The translations under genes and the position numbers were made by a program. The notes beneath the pieces are model-generated. The model did no database searches and was not told the origin of the DNA. It saw only the letters and a program-made list of their open reading frames with translations. Below, piece after piece: positions 56,106 to 63,643 of a DNA stretch of 64,000 bases. Position 1 is the stretch's first letter; each line of letters opens with the position of its first letter. Origin of the DNA: Microglena sp. YARC (lineage: Eukaryota; Chlorophyta; Chlorophyceae; Chlamydomonadales; Chlamydomonadaceae); contig CM039463.1 of NCBI GenBank assembly GCA_022414725.1, forward strand, positions 22,019,511 through 22,083,510, in the 5' to 3' direction.

Positions 56106-56822
56106 GCGATGGTTGAGCAGCATGGGGAGCAGCAAGGGGGGAGGTGTTTGGTGTGCATGTGTGTCTATGGGGAGCAGCATGGGGAGGAATGTCAATGTGC
56201 ATCGTGTGTCGATGGGGAGCAGCATGGGGAGAAGCATGGGGAGGAGATGTCAATGTGCATGCGTGTCAATGGGGAGCAGCATGGGGAGAAGATGTCCATG
56301 TGCATGCGTGTCGATGGGGAGCAACATTTGATGCTTTGGGGGCAGTGTGATCACCAGGGTTCATATTCAGTATCACACGAAGAGAACGATTCCGCGCCAC
56401 CAGTCTGTTCATCTTGGAATTGGAAAAGATGACTCGGAGAACGATCCTCTGTTCCTGGCGACGCGTACGTGCAGCAGACGTAGCGAACGCTGGCCCCCTG
56501 GCGAACGAGCGATGGCGGGTCTGGAAGGTTCTCCCAACCCATGGATACCCAAACTCCCAGAAAGGGAACAAGGAACACAGCAAACAGCAGGAAGAACATC
56601 TTTTAGAGAAGAAACAGAAAAGGTAGTTCGGAGGAAAAGAAATATAAAAGCGAATTCGAAAAGCAGAAACGAAAACGGTCGAACCTGTACAGGTGAGGGG
56701 GCGCACTACGATAGCGTTACATTTGATGCGTACTGCCCTCTGTCTGTCTGCCGAGAGCCCTCGTGGGCAGTACGCATAGAAGAGAAGTAGTGCCCCTCGC
56801 GAGGGGCTCTACTTCCCTAATT
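56105..56822. repeat. Right arm of the giant inverted repeat
   Basis: This is the reverse complement of 50581-51145, longer because it has three or four extra 'gatggggagcagcatgggga' units (56111-56325). It carries an ORF (56347-56790, +) matching the left-arm ORF from MAGLEGSPNPWIPKL to the shared C-terminus. It also has the perfect palindrome 'gcccctcgcgaggggc' near its outer end. Confidence 0.88.
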
Positions 56823-56965
56823 AGGGGGGTCCTTGCTGGTGGGGGGTCACTACCCCCTAAATTAGTAGGTGCTTGCTGGTGGGGGGTAACTACCCACTAA
56901 ATTAGTGGGTGGTTGTTGGTGGGGGGTGACTACCCCCTAAATTAGTGGGTGGTTGCTGGAAGGGG
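56822..56965. repeat. 40-bp satellite, inverted, cut by the retrotransposon
   Basis: About 3.5 units are in reverse complement to 47936-50585, with the same phase and the same 'aaggacccccc'-type variant next to the arm. The array stops abruptly at 56965, where the LTR begins. Confidence 0.9.
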
Positions 56966-57567
56966 TGACACGGCTAGATGGGTGTTAAGGGTGCATTAGC
57001 TGTTACCACTGAGATTTCGAATGGTTTAGGGCCTCAGTACCGGCCCCCTGGCTGACGTCTGTGGAGGCTCATGTTGCGTTTATCACCGTTTGGTTGGGTT
57101 GAGTGTTCTTGGACGTGGGAGTCCGGGGAAGCAGTAGGGCAGAGACGACAGCGACCAAAGTGGTGTCTGGAGTTCCTTGACGACAGCGGGGGTCGGACGC
57201 AGAGGGGGTTAATTCCCGGGAGGGTTCTAAGAGACAAAAGACGAGTGAGGGTTGTGTTCAGCTCGCTGCTCTCTTTATTGTGGCGCGAACTCATTCATGG
57301 CTTAGGGCTTAAGGAATTGAGATGTGAAATGATGCTGTCCTGGCCGGCATCTGGTGCCAACCGGGTTGCAATTGGAAATGGGAATATATTGCCGCAGCTG
57401 CGGGGTAGCTGCGCTTGGCACGTGGTGTGGCACGTGGTGTTCGCTTGCGACAGCGTGTACTGACAGGTTGGCGTGTTAAGTACGCAGTGTTTGGGCACGC
57501 GTTCGCGCGTGACAGCTGACACGGCTAGATGGGTGTTAAGGGTGCATTAGCTGTTACCACTGAGATT
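56966..57567 (-). repeat. Putative 3' LTR with 51-bp repeats at both ends
   Basis: On the element strand a TG...CA LTR can be drawn from about 57557 (TGGTAACAGC) to 56966 (CCGTGTCA). A polypurine tract (AAGGGGGGGG) lies just upstream. A polyadenylation signal AATAAA (57279-57274) lies inside. A 51-bp block is repeated exactly at 56966-57016 and 57517-57567, so the LTR starts and ends with the same sequence. The other LTR is outside the window, so the boundaries are inferred. Confidence 0.6.
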
Positions 57568-58378
57568 CCCCCCCTTCACTATTGGTAGATAGTGAAAAAT
57601 GAGAAGTGGTAACGAAGAGAGTGGTATAAGAAATTTGGAAGGACTGGAAAAAAAATTCTCAGTCTCTCCTTCTTGTCTCTAGCTATAGGCTAGCATGTGT
57701 GGGTTTGGTTATGTGATTTAAAGTATTTATTGTGATTGTAACAATTTCCCCCCCCCTGCAGTTGGTTTGCTGGGTAGGTGTGAGGGTAGGTATCGTTCCT
57801 TCACTGGGTGTTTGTGCAAAGATATAGTCCCTCCCCCCTGCAGTAAGTGCGATGGGTAGGTGTGAGGGTAGGTATGTGGAAGTCTATTACATCTCACCAC
57901 CCGTATTTCCCCCCCCTATTCACGGAGTGAAATAGATGAAAAAGAAGGTGGTGGGTGTAAGAGTAAACGGAGAACCCCGTGGAATCTGAAATAGAAGGGA
58001 AACCGCTTGGTAAAAATCGTCGCCGTAGATGCTAGGCTAGTCAAGTATCTCTGAAAGGCTATGATGAAAAACCCATGTGTAGCCGGTCTCTTGACGCATA
58101 TCCACTAACTACGTAAGTAAGGAGTGGAACAAAAAGTTCATGGTGTAATGCAGTACGTATGGGAGTACGGTGCGCAGTACATGTGCAAGTACATGGGCAG
58201 TACATGTGCAAGTACAATGGGCAGTACATCTGGAAGTACAGGGGCAGTACATATAGAAGTACAGTGTTAATGCACTGAAATAAATAAGGCAGGTATGTCT
58301 GGCAGTATAGCAATCAACTGCACTCATAACCATCCAGACGGTATCCAAGGTAAGGCTGTCTGAAGAAGTCAGCGAGGC
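57568..58378 (-). other. 3' untranslated part of the retrotransposon
   Basis: It has four poly-C (element-strand poly-G) runs near 57567, 57750, 57830 and 57908. A block 'gggtaggtgtgagggtaggt' occurs twice (57773, 57855). A ~24-bp minisatellite of 'gcagtacatgtgcaagtaca' type lies at 58143-58265. I see no ORF worth calling. Confidence 0.7.
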
Positions 58379-59332
58379 TTAGTTGCCTAGGTGAGCAGAG
58401 TCCCCAAATACTGCCTGGATATCCTGGGCTGCTGTGCGCTGTGGGGTGCCGGGGGTCACCCTGTCAGGTCCAAAATCATCCTGCTGTAACATGGCGAGGA
58501 TATGTTGTCTGAAGAAGGGAAAGTTCAGGAGTGGAGTGAACGACCCTGGAAAGGGCAGTCGCAGGAGCGCTAAGTCCAGTGCGTCAAAGGGCACTGAGAT
58601 GTCATCTGTATATAGGCGCAGGTCTGATACGGGCTCAGCTGGGAGTCTGGCAGTCAAGAACATGGCTGAATGCAAAGTCAGTGCGGTGGCGTGGGCATCC
58701 ACGAGTGCGGACTGGGAGCGAATGACTCTCCATACGGTGAGAGTGTTGACTTGCGTGTTGTCGTATGCCCAAATCAAGTTTGCTAGCCTGCGGATGTGGT
58801 GGAACAGACGCTGTGTCACTTGAAATGGCTTGCTGGGGAGGTCAGTCCTATGAGGGGACTGGGCCTGGGCAGCGCTGAGTAGACCTGGGAACAGCATGCT
58901 GAAGCTGTGGTGTATGTGTAAGAAGGCTGGTTTGGCAATTGACTGTAAGGTCTGAGTGGGGTCTCCTCGAGCCAATCGCTGCAAAGACCGGCTAAAAGCT
59001 GTATGGTAGGGTAGATACCCAGTACCAAGTACTCTGATATGTGGGTGGAGTGGGCAAGAGGAGGCAGTGCTCGTTTCATGGCTTATGGACGATCCATCAT
59101 CATTTGCTGTGGCACATGCGCACGCAGGAGTGGGCGCGCTGCTCATGCCTGTAAATGGGGAAACACTAGTATGAGGGGATGTACGATCCCTATGGGATGG
59201 TGTAGTTAAGAGGGTCGCCCAACGATGTGACGTAGTTACAGAAAGCTGGGATCTGTGTAGTGTACATGACAGGGGGGGGTGCTTGAATGAAGTCCAGGAA
59301 AAGGGTAGTGGGGTAGTCCCCATAGCGTCCAC
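58379..59332 (-). CDS. Retrotransposon ORF segment, unrecognised C-terminal domain
   Basis: This 317-codon frame ends at TAA 58379-58381 and is the most 3' coding segment of the element. After a Ser/Thr/Pro-rich start it becomes more globular, with helical segments such as QRLFHHIRRLANLIWAYDN and HILAMLQQDDFGPDRVTPGT. No zinc knuckle, protease, envelope signal or transmembrane segment is visible, so neither gag nor env is supported. It overlaps 59190-59885 in another frame, so the two are probably one product split by a frame change. The function is unknown. Confidence 0.5.
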   Translation of the reverse strand: MDAMGTTPLPFSWTSFKHPPLSCTLHRSQLSVTTSHRWATLLTTPSHRDRTSPHTSVSPFTGMSSAPTPACACATANDDGSSISHETSTASSCPLHPHIRVLGTGYLPYHTAFSRSLQRLARGDPTQTLQSIAKPAFLHIHHSFSMLFPGLLSAAQAQSPHRTDLPSKPFQVTQRLFHHIRRLANLIWAYDNTQVNTLTVWRVIRSQSALVDAHATALTLHSAMFLTARLPAEPVSDLRLYTDDISVPFDALDLALLRLPFPGSFTPLLNFPFFRQHILAMLQQDDFGPDRVTPGTPQRTAAQDIQAVFGDSAHLGN

Positions 59333-59885
59333 ACGTCTGGACGCTGGGCCTCATATTAGGGGGCATACACGTCAGAGGTGTTGCAGCGTCCCAGGCTGGT
59401 CCTGGGAGACGGCGAGGGTGGTTGGGCTGGAGGGGGTGTGGAAGCTTAGGACCAGTAGGCTGAGCATCCTCCCACTTTAGCAAGGTCTGGAACAGCATGC
59501 CTTGCTGGAAAAGCCAGGCAGCCTGTAGGAAAAGGATGCGGTGGTCGTAGGCAATTGCTGTTTCTGCTGAAGGGAGCTGGAGGACTTCTCCTGAGCTGCT
59601 GTCGGTGTCACCATAGAAGCAGGGGCCGAAACAGAGGTGTTTTCCAGGATATCCCGTGTAGGGTGGTGATTGGTGTGATATGAAGGCTGAGGCACTGCCG
59701 TCTTGTGGGAGGCAGGAGCAGATCCCGGCCCGGACTGATGGGTCCATGTAGATAGTGGGGAAGTCAGGGAAATCTGAAGAAGGCATGTTCTCAGCCATGG
59801 CGACCATGACGTGGCGGTGTCGGCTTACAGGATATATTTCCTGTGGTAGTGCAGAATACAACTTTAAAGGTTGTAGATACTGCAA
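59190..59885 (-). CDS. Retrotransposon ORF segment downstream of the PHD/Tudor-like ORF
   Basis: 231 codons begin where the 59864-60880 frame ends (21-bp overlap). The segment is proline-rich with aromatic clusters (FPTIYMDPSVRAG, GKHLCFGPCFYGDTDSSSG) and a helical AIAYDHRILFLQAAWLFQQG stretch. I recognise no domain. Position and frame suggest a C-terminal continuation of the polyprotein after a frame change, leading into 58379-59332. Read as an independent ORF, it would be an accessory gene after pol. Confidence 0.45.
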   Translation of the reverse strand: MQYLQPLKLYSALPQEIYPVSRHRHVMVAMAENMPSSDFPDFPTIYMDPSVRAGICSCLPQDGSASAFISHQSPPYTGYPGKHLCFGPCFYGDTDSSSGEVLQLPSAETAIAYDHRILFLQAAWLFQQGMLFQTLLKWEDAQPTGPKLPHPLQPNHPRRLPGPAWDAATPLTCMPPNMRPSVQTCGRYGDYPTTLFLDFIQAPPPVMYTTQIPAFCNYVTSLGDPLNYTIP

Positions 59886-60880
59886 GAAGGGTTGTGCTCA
59901 GCGATGAGGATGCCATGAGTGGGGTGTTGGCATGAGGGGTTGATGCATGCCAACACTGGGGTGGTAAGAGTAGGCTTGACAGTTCCTGTGGGGAGGGGGT
60001 TGAGTTTACGGAGGCCAGCTGTAGTCTGACGGACGACCTGGCCGTCATCGTAGGTGATGTTGAAGTACCATGGTCTAGCCAAGGCACCCAAGTACGTGGC
60101 GATGCCCCAGACCTCTTTGTCTAGGCTGCCACGAACTTTGATGTGCTTGATGACCACCATCTGGTCGCAGGCTTTGGCAGCAAGGTCTCTAGAGCGGATC
60201 TGGGGGGTTGGGAACAGGTTGGGCTCCTTGGGAGCGCGTTCAGGTGCCGTGGGGCGATCCAGAGGGGCAGCTGTAATGCCGTTGGCAGTACAGTGAGGGC
60301 AGAACCAGTCACCGGCTGGGACAGCTGGTAGTGGGGGGCTGAGACAGTGTGTGTGAAACGGTGCGCCACAGGAGTCGCACAAGAGCATGCAAGCATCGTT
60401 GTCTGGGAAGTTGCAGACGCTGCAGGCCAAGTCAAGAGGTGGCACTGCCAGATCTGGCCTGATGGTGCCATCCATGTTGGGCAAGTGGCAAGGGGACAGG
60501 TTGCGGGCGTGGTTGGTGACAGTGCAGCCGCAACGGCCTTGTAGGACAACCACCTCGGTGTCCTTGATGGCCTTGATCCGAAGGATCATCCCCTGTGCTG
60601 CCATTTGGAGAGTGTTGCGCACGTTGGGTCTACGGATGTAGACGAAGTCACCCACTTGAAATTTGCGAAGACGGGGGTGGTAAGCTCCCCCCCTGATCTT
60701 AGCATAACGCAGAGAGTCCCTGTGGTGGGCAATTGCGATGTGGTTTGCTATAGTGGGGGTGACGCGCTTGATCCACTCAGTTCGCTCGAGCAGGGTGCTG
60801 ACCAGGGCTTGAGTTTGCTGGATGTCTGTTAAGTCATGGAGAACTGTAGTCATGGCGAGCTCTGCTTGGGGGTCGTTCAT
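59864..60880 (-). CDS. Integrase C-terminus, PHD finger and Tudor-like segment
   Basis: 338 codons, the longest intact frame of the element. Residues 1-135 are the integrase C-terminal region: KFQVGDFVYIRR, then GMILRIKAI and a beta-rich end, as in Ty3 integrases before a targeting module. Residues 153-197 are a canonical C4HC3 PHD finger (C153, C156, C168, C171, H176, C179, C194, C197, with W192 in DWFCPHC). Residues 240-295 (VWGIATYLGALARPWYF, YDDGQ, RKL) resemble a Tudor-like barrel, which is weaker. A Cys/His cluster lies near the end (residues 312-333). PHD fingers bind histone tails, so a role in choosing chromatin targets, like a chromodomain in other Ty3 elements, is a reasonable inference. 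The frame extends upstream to the integrase core. Confidence 0.85.
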   Translation of the reverse strand: MNDPQAELAMTTVLHDLTDIQQTQALVSTLLERTEWIKRVTPTIANHIAIAHHRDSLRYAKIRGGAYHPRLRKFQVGDFVYIRRPNVRNTLQMAAQGMILRIKAIKDTEVVVLQGRCGCTVTNHARNLSPCHLPNMDGTIRPDLAVPPLDLACSVCNFPDNDACMLLCDSCGAPFHTHCLSPPLPAVPAGDWFCPHCTANGITAAPLDRPTAPERAPKEPNLFPTPQIRSRDLAAKACDQMVVIKHIKVRGSLDKEVWGIATYLGALARPWYFNITYDDGQVVRQTTAGLRKLNPLPTGTVKPTLTTPVLACINPSCQHPTHGILIAEHNPSCSIYNL

Positions 60881-60884
60881 GACT

Positions 60885-61593
60885 GGAGCCTCTGGCGTAC
60901 AGAAGGGTGAAGGGAGCGCACTTGGTGGTCTCCTGAGGGCTGCAGTTGTAGGCCATCACCACCTTGGCGATGTCAATATCCCAAGTGGTCTGTGGAGAGG
61001 TGTTCTGAGCAGATTTTGGTCAGAGCTGCCTTGATGGTGCCGACGCTTCTTTCCACGAAACCGTTGCCCTGAGGGTGGTTAGGGTGTGTGGTCCTGTGGT
61101 CGATGAAGTTGTGCGTCAGGTGTTCTTTGAACTTGCCGAGGAACTCAGGACCATTGTCAGTAATGGCGACGGCGTGGGTACCGTAATGAGCGAGCACACC
61201 GTGGGCGTGTGCGTACATGGTGTGTGCAGCCTCCTTGGCTGGAATGGGGGACGACTACCAGGACTGCGCTGAAATATTCGATGGCGTGCATGAGGTAAGT
61301 GTTACCCGAGCTGTCTTGATGTAGGGGCCTGAGAGGTCGATGCCCCACGCAAAGAACAGGCCGTGGATGGGGTGGGACTGCAACGTGGCTGTGGGCTGGT
61401 TGAAGTAGGCTAGGGCCTGGTCACAGACCTTGCAATTTTTGACGAGGGCTTTGACCTGCTTGACCACACCCTGCCACCAGAAAGAGCTGACGACAAGGTA
61501 GGCTGTACGACGAGCTCCGAAATGCCCGCTGGCTTCATGGGCTCGCTGGATGATGGTTGCTCGCTCGCTGGGGGCTGGGACGATGCGCTCCAT
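60885..61593 (-). CDS. Integrase (HHCC zinc-binding and DDE core), frame-broken
   Basis: The first segment (61593-61255) holds the HHCC module (H19, H24, C54, C57: RAHEASGHFGARR ... NCKVCD) and the first catalytic Asp in FAWGIDLSGPY (codon at 61338-61336). The frame then shifts through NTYLMHAIEYFSAVLVVVP (61348-61157 frame). It shifts again to the 61218-60973 segment, with TDNGPEF (second Asp, 61158-61156) and NGFVERSVGTIK (catalytic Glu, 61053-61051). The Asp-Glu spacing is the usual ~35 residues. A last piece (AYNCSPQETTKCAPFTLLYA) lies in yet another frame at about 60960-60900. Integrase inserts the cDNA. All catalytic residues are present, but this copy needs at least three frame corrections. 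Confidence 0.9.
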
Positions 61594-62110
61594 AGTATTT
61601 GGCCAAGATACGAATGATCTTCTCTGCCCCCGTAGGTGAGGATCCGAGCTTATACTTTCTGGAGCGGGCTAGCACTCTGCGGGTGCGTGCCACGGACCAG
61701 TTGGTGCCCAGTACCTTCCTGCGGAGGTACTCCAGGACGAACTGATCGTCATGGATGTCAAGGGGTTCAGATTCCTTGGCCATGTCTGCTAGCCGGATGT
61801 CTGCGTCCAACTGCTTGCTTGGTGCAAGGGTTGGAATCAGGGGAGTCGCTGGAGGCGCTGAAGGGGGTGGGAAAGCTGGCTGAATGCGCCTAGGTGCGCT
61901 AGCATTCCTTGTAACTGCCAGCATGCAGGCTAGCTCGGTGCCATAGAATTGACGGCTGTGAGAAGGCATGTCATCTGAGGGAGCGGGACTGCTGTGGGGG
62001 AAGCGGGGCACAGTGGTGAGAAAAAGGACTGGAGTGGAAGCGGGCAGAAGCTGTGGTCTGATGGGTGGCTGGTATGCCAGCAGAGCTGTCAGACGGGGAG
62101 GGGCTGCAAG
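61594..62110 (-). CDS. Linker between methyltransferase and integrase
   Basis: This is the 3' part of the 61535-62383 frame. It is a Pro/Ser-rich low-complexity region (about 62110-61830), followed by a charged helical segment DDQFVLEYLRRKVLGTNWSV and RRVLARSRKYKLG. Such a basic segment commonly precedes the integrase zinc module. The frame overlaps the start of the integrase frame by about 59 bp, and the sense of the sequence passes from one to the other near 61590, implying a frame change. No enzyme motif is seen in the linker. Confidence 0.6.
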
Positions 62111-63115
62111 CTCCACGGAGGTCCGAATTATGGCCACTAGGGCCCGCTGATCCATGCAGTTGCCCGTCAGAACGTGCCGTTGTAGTGCTGTGAGGCCTGG
62201 AGCAGCTGTGGCACCGGTGTAGTAGCCAAGCATGCGCTCGCGCTCGTCTGGGCGGGCTCGGACCATGCTCCACCCTGTAGTGAGTAGATGCTGCCGGGTT
62301 TGTCTGGGAGGAATGCTCTGGACAAGGGATAGGCAACTAAGGTGGGCAAGGCAGTGCGAGGCTGGCCTATTCTTGTTTGCCAAGCAGAAGGGAGGAGCGT
62401 CTGATCTGTAGACACGCGTGGTGCTGCGCCCAGGGTCTAAGAAGGCGTTGGCAGAAATGTTTTGCAGTCCGCCGGACTGTGTTTGAGCTCTCGTTGGAGT
62501 TCAAATGGGTCAACAAGGTTCTGCCACTTATTGCGCAGTCTGTGGGCACTGAGTTGAAGGTGGCAGCGTCCACACATATGGGCTGCCCGATGGTCATGTT
62601 GACTGCTGTGAAGTCTCGGTTGCAATAGCTGGTGATCGGAAGTTGTGCTGCATGGCGGCGTTCTCTATGATGTAGAGTGGTTGAGCAGGGTGCTGTAGCT
62701 GCTGGACGTACCCAATGACGGTGGTACACGCCTGCAGTACTGCTGCTCGGGGTCCTCTAAGTCCTCTATTGCTGCCAGCTGGGCTGAAGTCTTGACACTC
62801 AGGACCAGTGATGATCAACCATTGGGTTTGGTCGTTAACTGCTGCATCCATGAGGTGCTGGGGGGTGATGGCTTTGACGTCTTGCGGCAGTGTAGTGAAA
62901 GCGCCATCGCATGCATAGGGCTGCAGCAAGTGGGGATAGAGCTTTAACAGGGCTTGAGTGCGGAAGCGGGCCACTGTCTGTGCTGCTGGGGCTGTGTCGC
63001 TGTAGAGGTAGCGGTTGACTCTAATGCCGTTGCGCAATGTGGCCTCGAGGCCGGCACACAGGCCTCCACACATCTCGTAGAGAGTCAGTTTGAACCATTT
63101 TTGCAACAGCAGAGG
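62110..63115 (-). CDS. DNMT3-like cytosine-5 DNA methyltransferase domain within pol
   Basis: Motifs occur in the linear DNMT3/DNMT1 order. Motif I-like LYEMCGGLCAGLEATL with acidic YLYSD following (63080-62993). Motif IV-like ITGPECQDFSPAG with the candidate catalytic Cys at 62797-62795. Motif VI-like YIIENAAM with Glu at 62663-62665. Motif VIII-like DAATFNS (to 62550) continued in another frame by AHRLRNKWQNL, with the R-x-R pair at 62541-62533. Motif X-like ERERMLGYYTGATAAPG then LTGN (62248-62114). About 335 codons is close to a complete catalytic domain. The enzyme would methylate cytosine in DNA with S-adenosylmethionine. It lies between RNase H and integrase. It spans four reading-frame segments (starts near 63106, 62729, 62625, 62383), so this copy is broken. 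Glu replaces the usual Pro before the catalytic Cys. Confidence 0.82.
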
Positions 63116-63190
63116 TTAGGGGTTTGGTGCATATGGAGAGGACTTCACGCACTTGGAGGACTGCATCCACTGTACATCCCAAGGTCAGAG

Positions 63191-63643
63191 TCAGAGGGTT
63201 GTAGGTGATGTAAGGGACTGCAGGGAAAGCGGCATAGAGGTCAGCGTCCAGGTCGATGCGGGCCCTGTGTTGTCTTCCTGTCTTGGGGTTGGAAAGCGGG
63301 AGAGAGCATCAGCATTACCATGCTGGGCACCAGGTCTGTGCATGATGTCGAAGTCGAAGGACTGCATCATGCACGCCCATCGTGCGATGGCGCCTGTGAC
63401 GTTGGAGTTGGAGAACATCCAGAGCAGTGGCTGGTGGTCAGTGACGAGGGTAAAATGGAGTCCTAAGACGTAGACTCTGAAGATCTTGCAGGCCCAGCAG
63501 GCTGCAAGCATTTCCCCTTTGAAGCTGCTGTACTCTGCTTCATGTTTGTTGAGGCTGCGACTGGCGCAAGCTACGAGGTACTCCAAACCTTCTGCGTCCA
63601 GCTGGCCGAGTACTGCTTCCCAGTCCATGCTTGCTCCAGTCAC
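63191..63643 (-). CDS. RNase H domain of the retrotransposon
   Basis: 150 codons carry the Ty3-type RNase H signature: CASRSLNKHEAEYSSFKGEM (with catalytic Glu), TLVTDHQPLLWMF (second Asp), HRPGAQHGNADALSRFP (third Asp, and the usual end of the domain). The first RNase H Asp (HCDWS) lies just upstream in the 63540-63845 frame, so one frame change separates them. The enzyme degrades the RNA strand during reverse transcription. After LSRFP the frame runs into a stop at 63191, while a neighbouring frame stays open toward the methyltransferase. Confidence 0.93.
   Translation of the reverse strand: MTGASMDWEAVLGQLDAEGLEYLVACASRSLNKHEAEYSSFKGEMLAACWACKIFRVYVLGLHFTLVTDHQPLLWMFSNSNVTGAIARWACMMQSFDFDIMHRPGAQHGNADALSRFPTPRQEDNTGPASTWTLTSMPLSLQSLTSPTTL

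Noticed and set aside
53883..56331. Cys/Val-rich ORFs of 220-350 codons
   Set aside because: They are translations of (TG)n repeats with no other coding signal.
50585..56822. Single large DNA transposon with long terminal inverted repeats
   Set aside because: The flanking satellite is itself inverted on the two sides, which a simple insertion would not produce, and no transposase is visible inside.
58379..59885. Envelope gene of a retrovirus-like element
   Set aside because: There is no signal peptide, transmembrane helix or cysteine pattern typical of envelope proteins.
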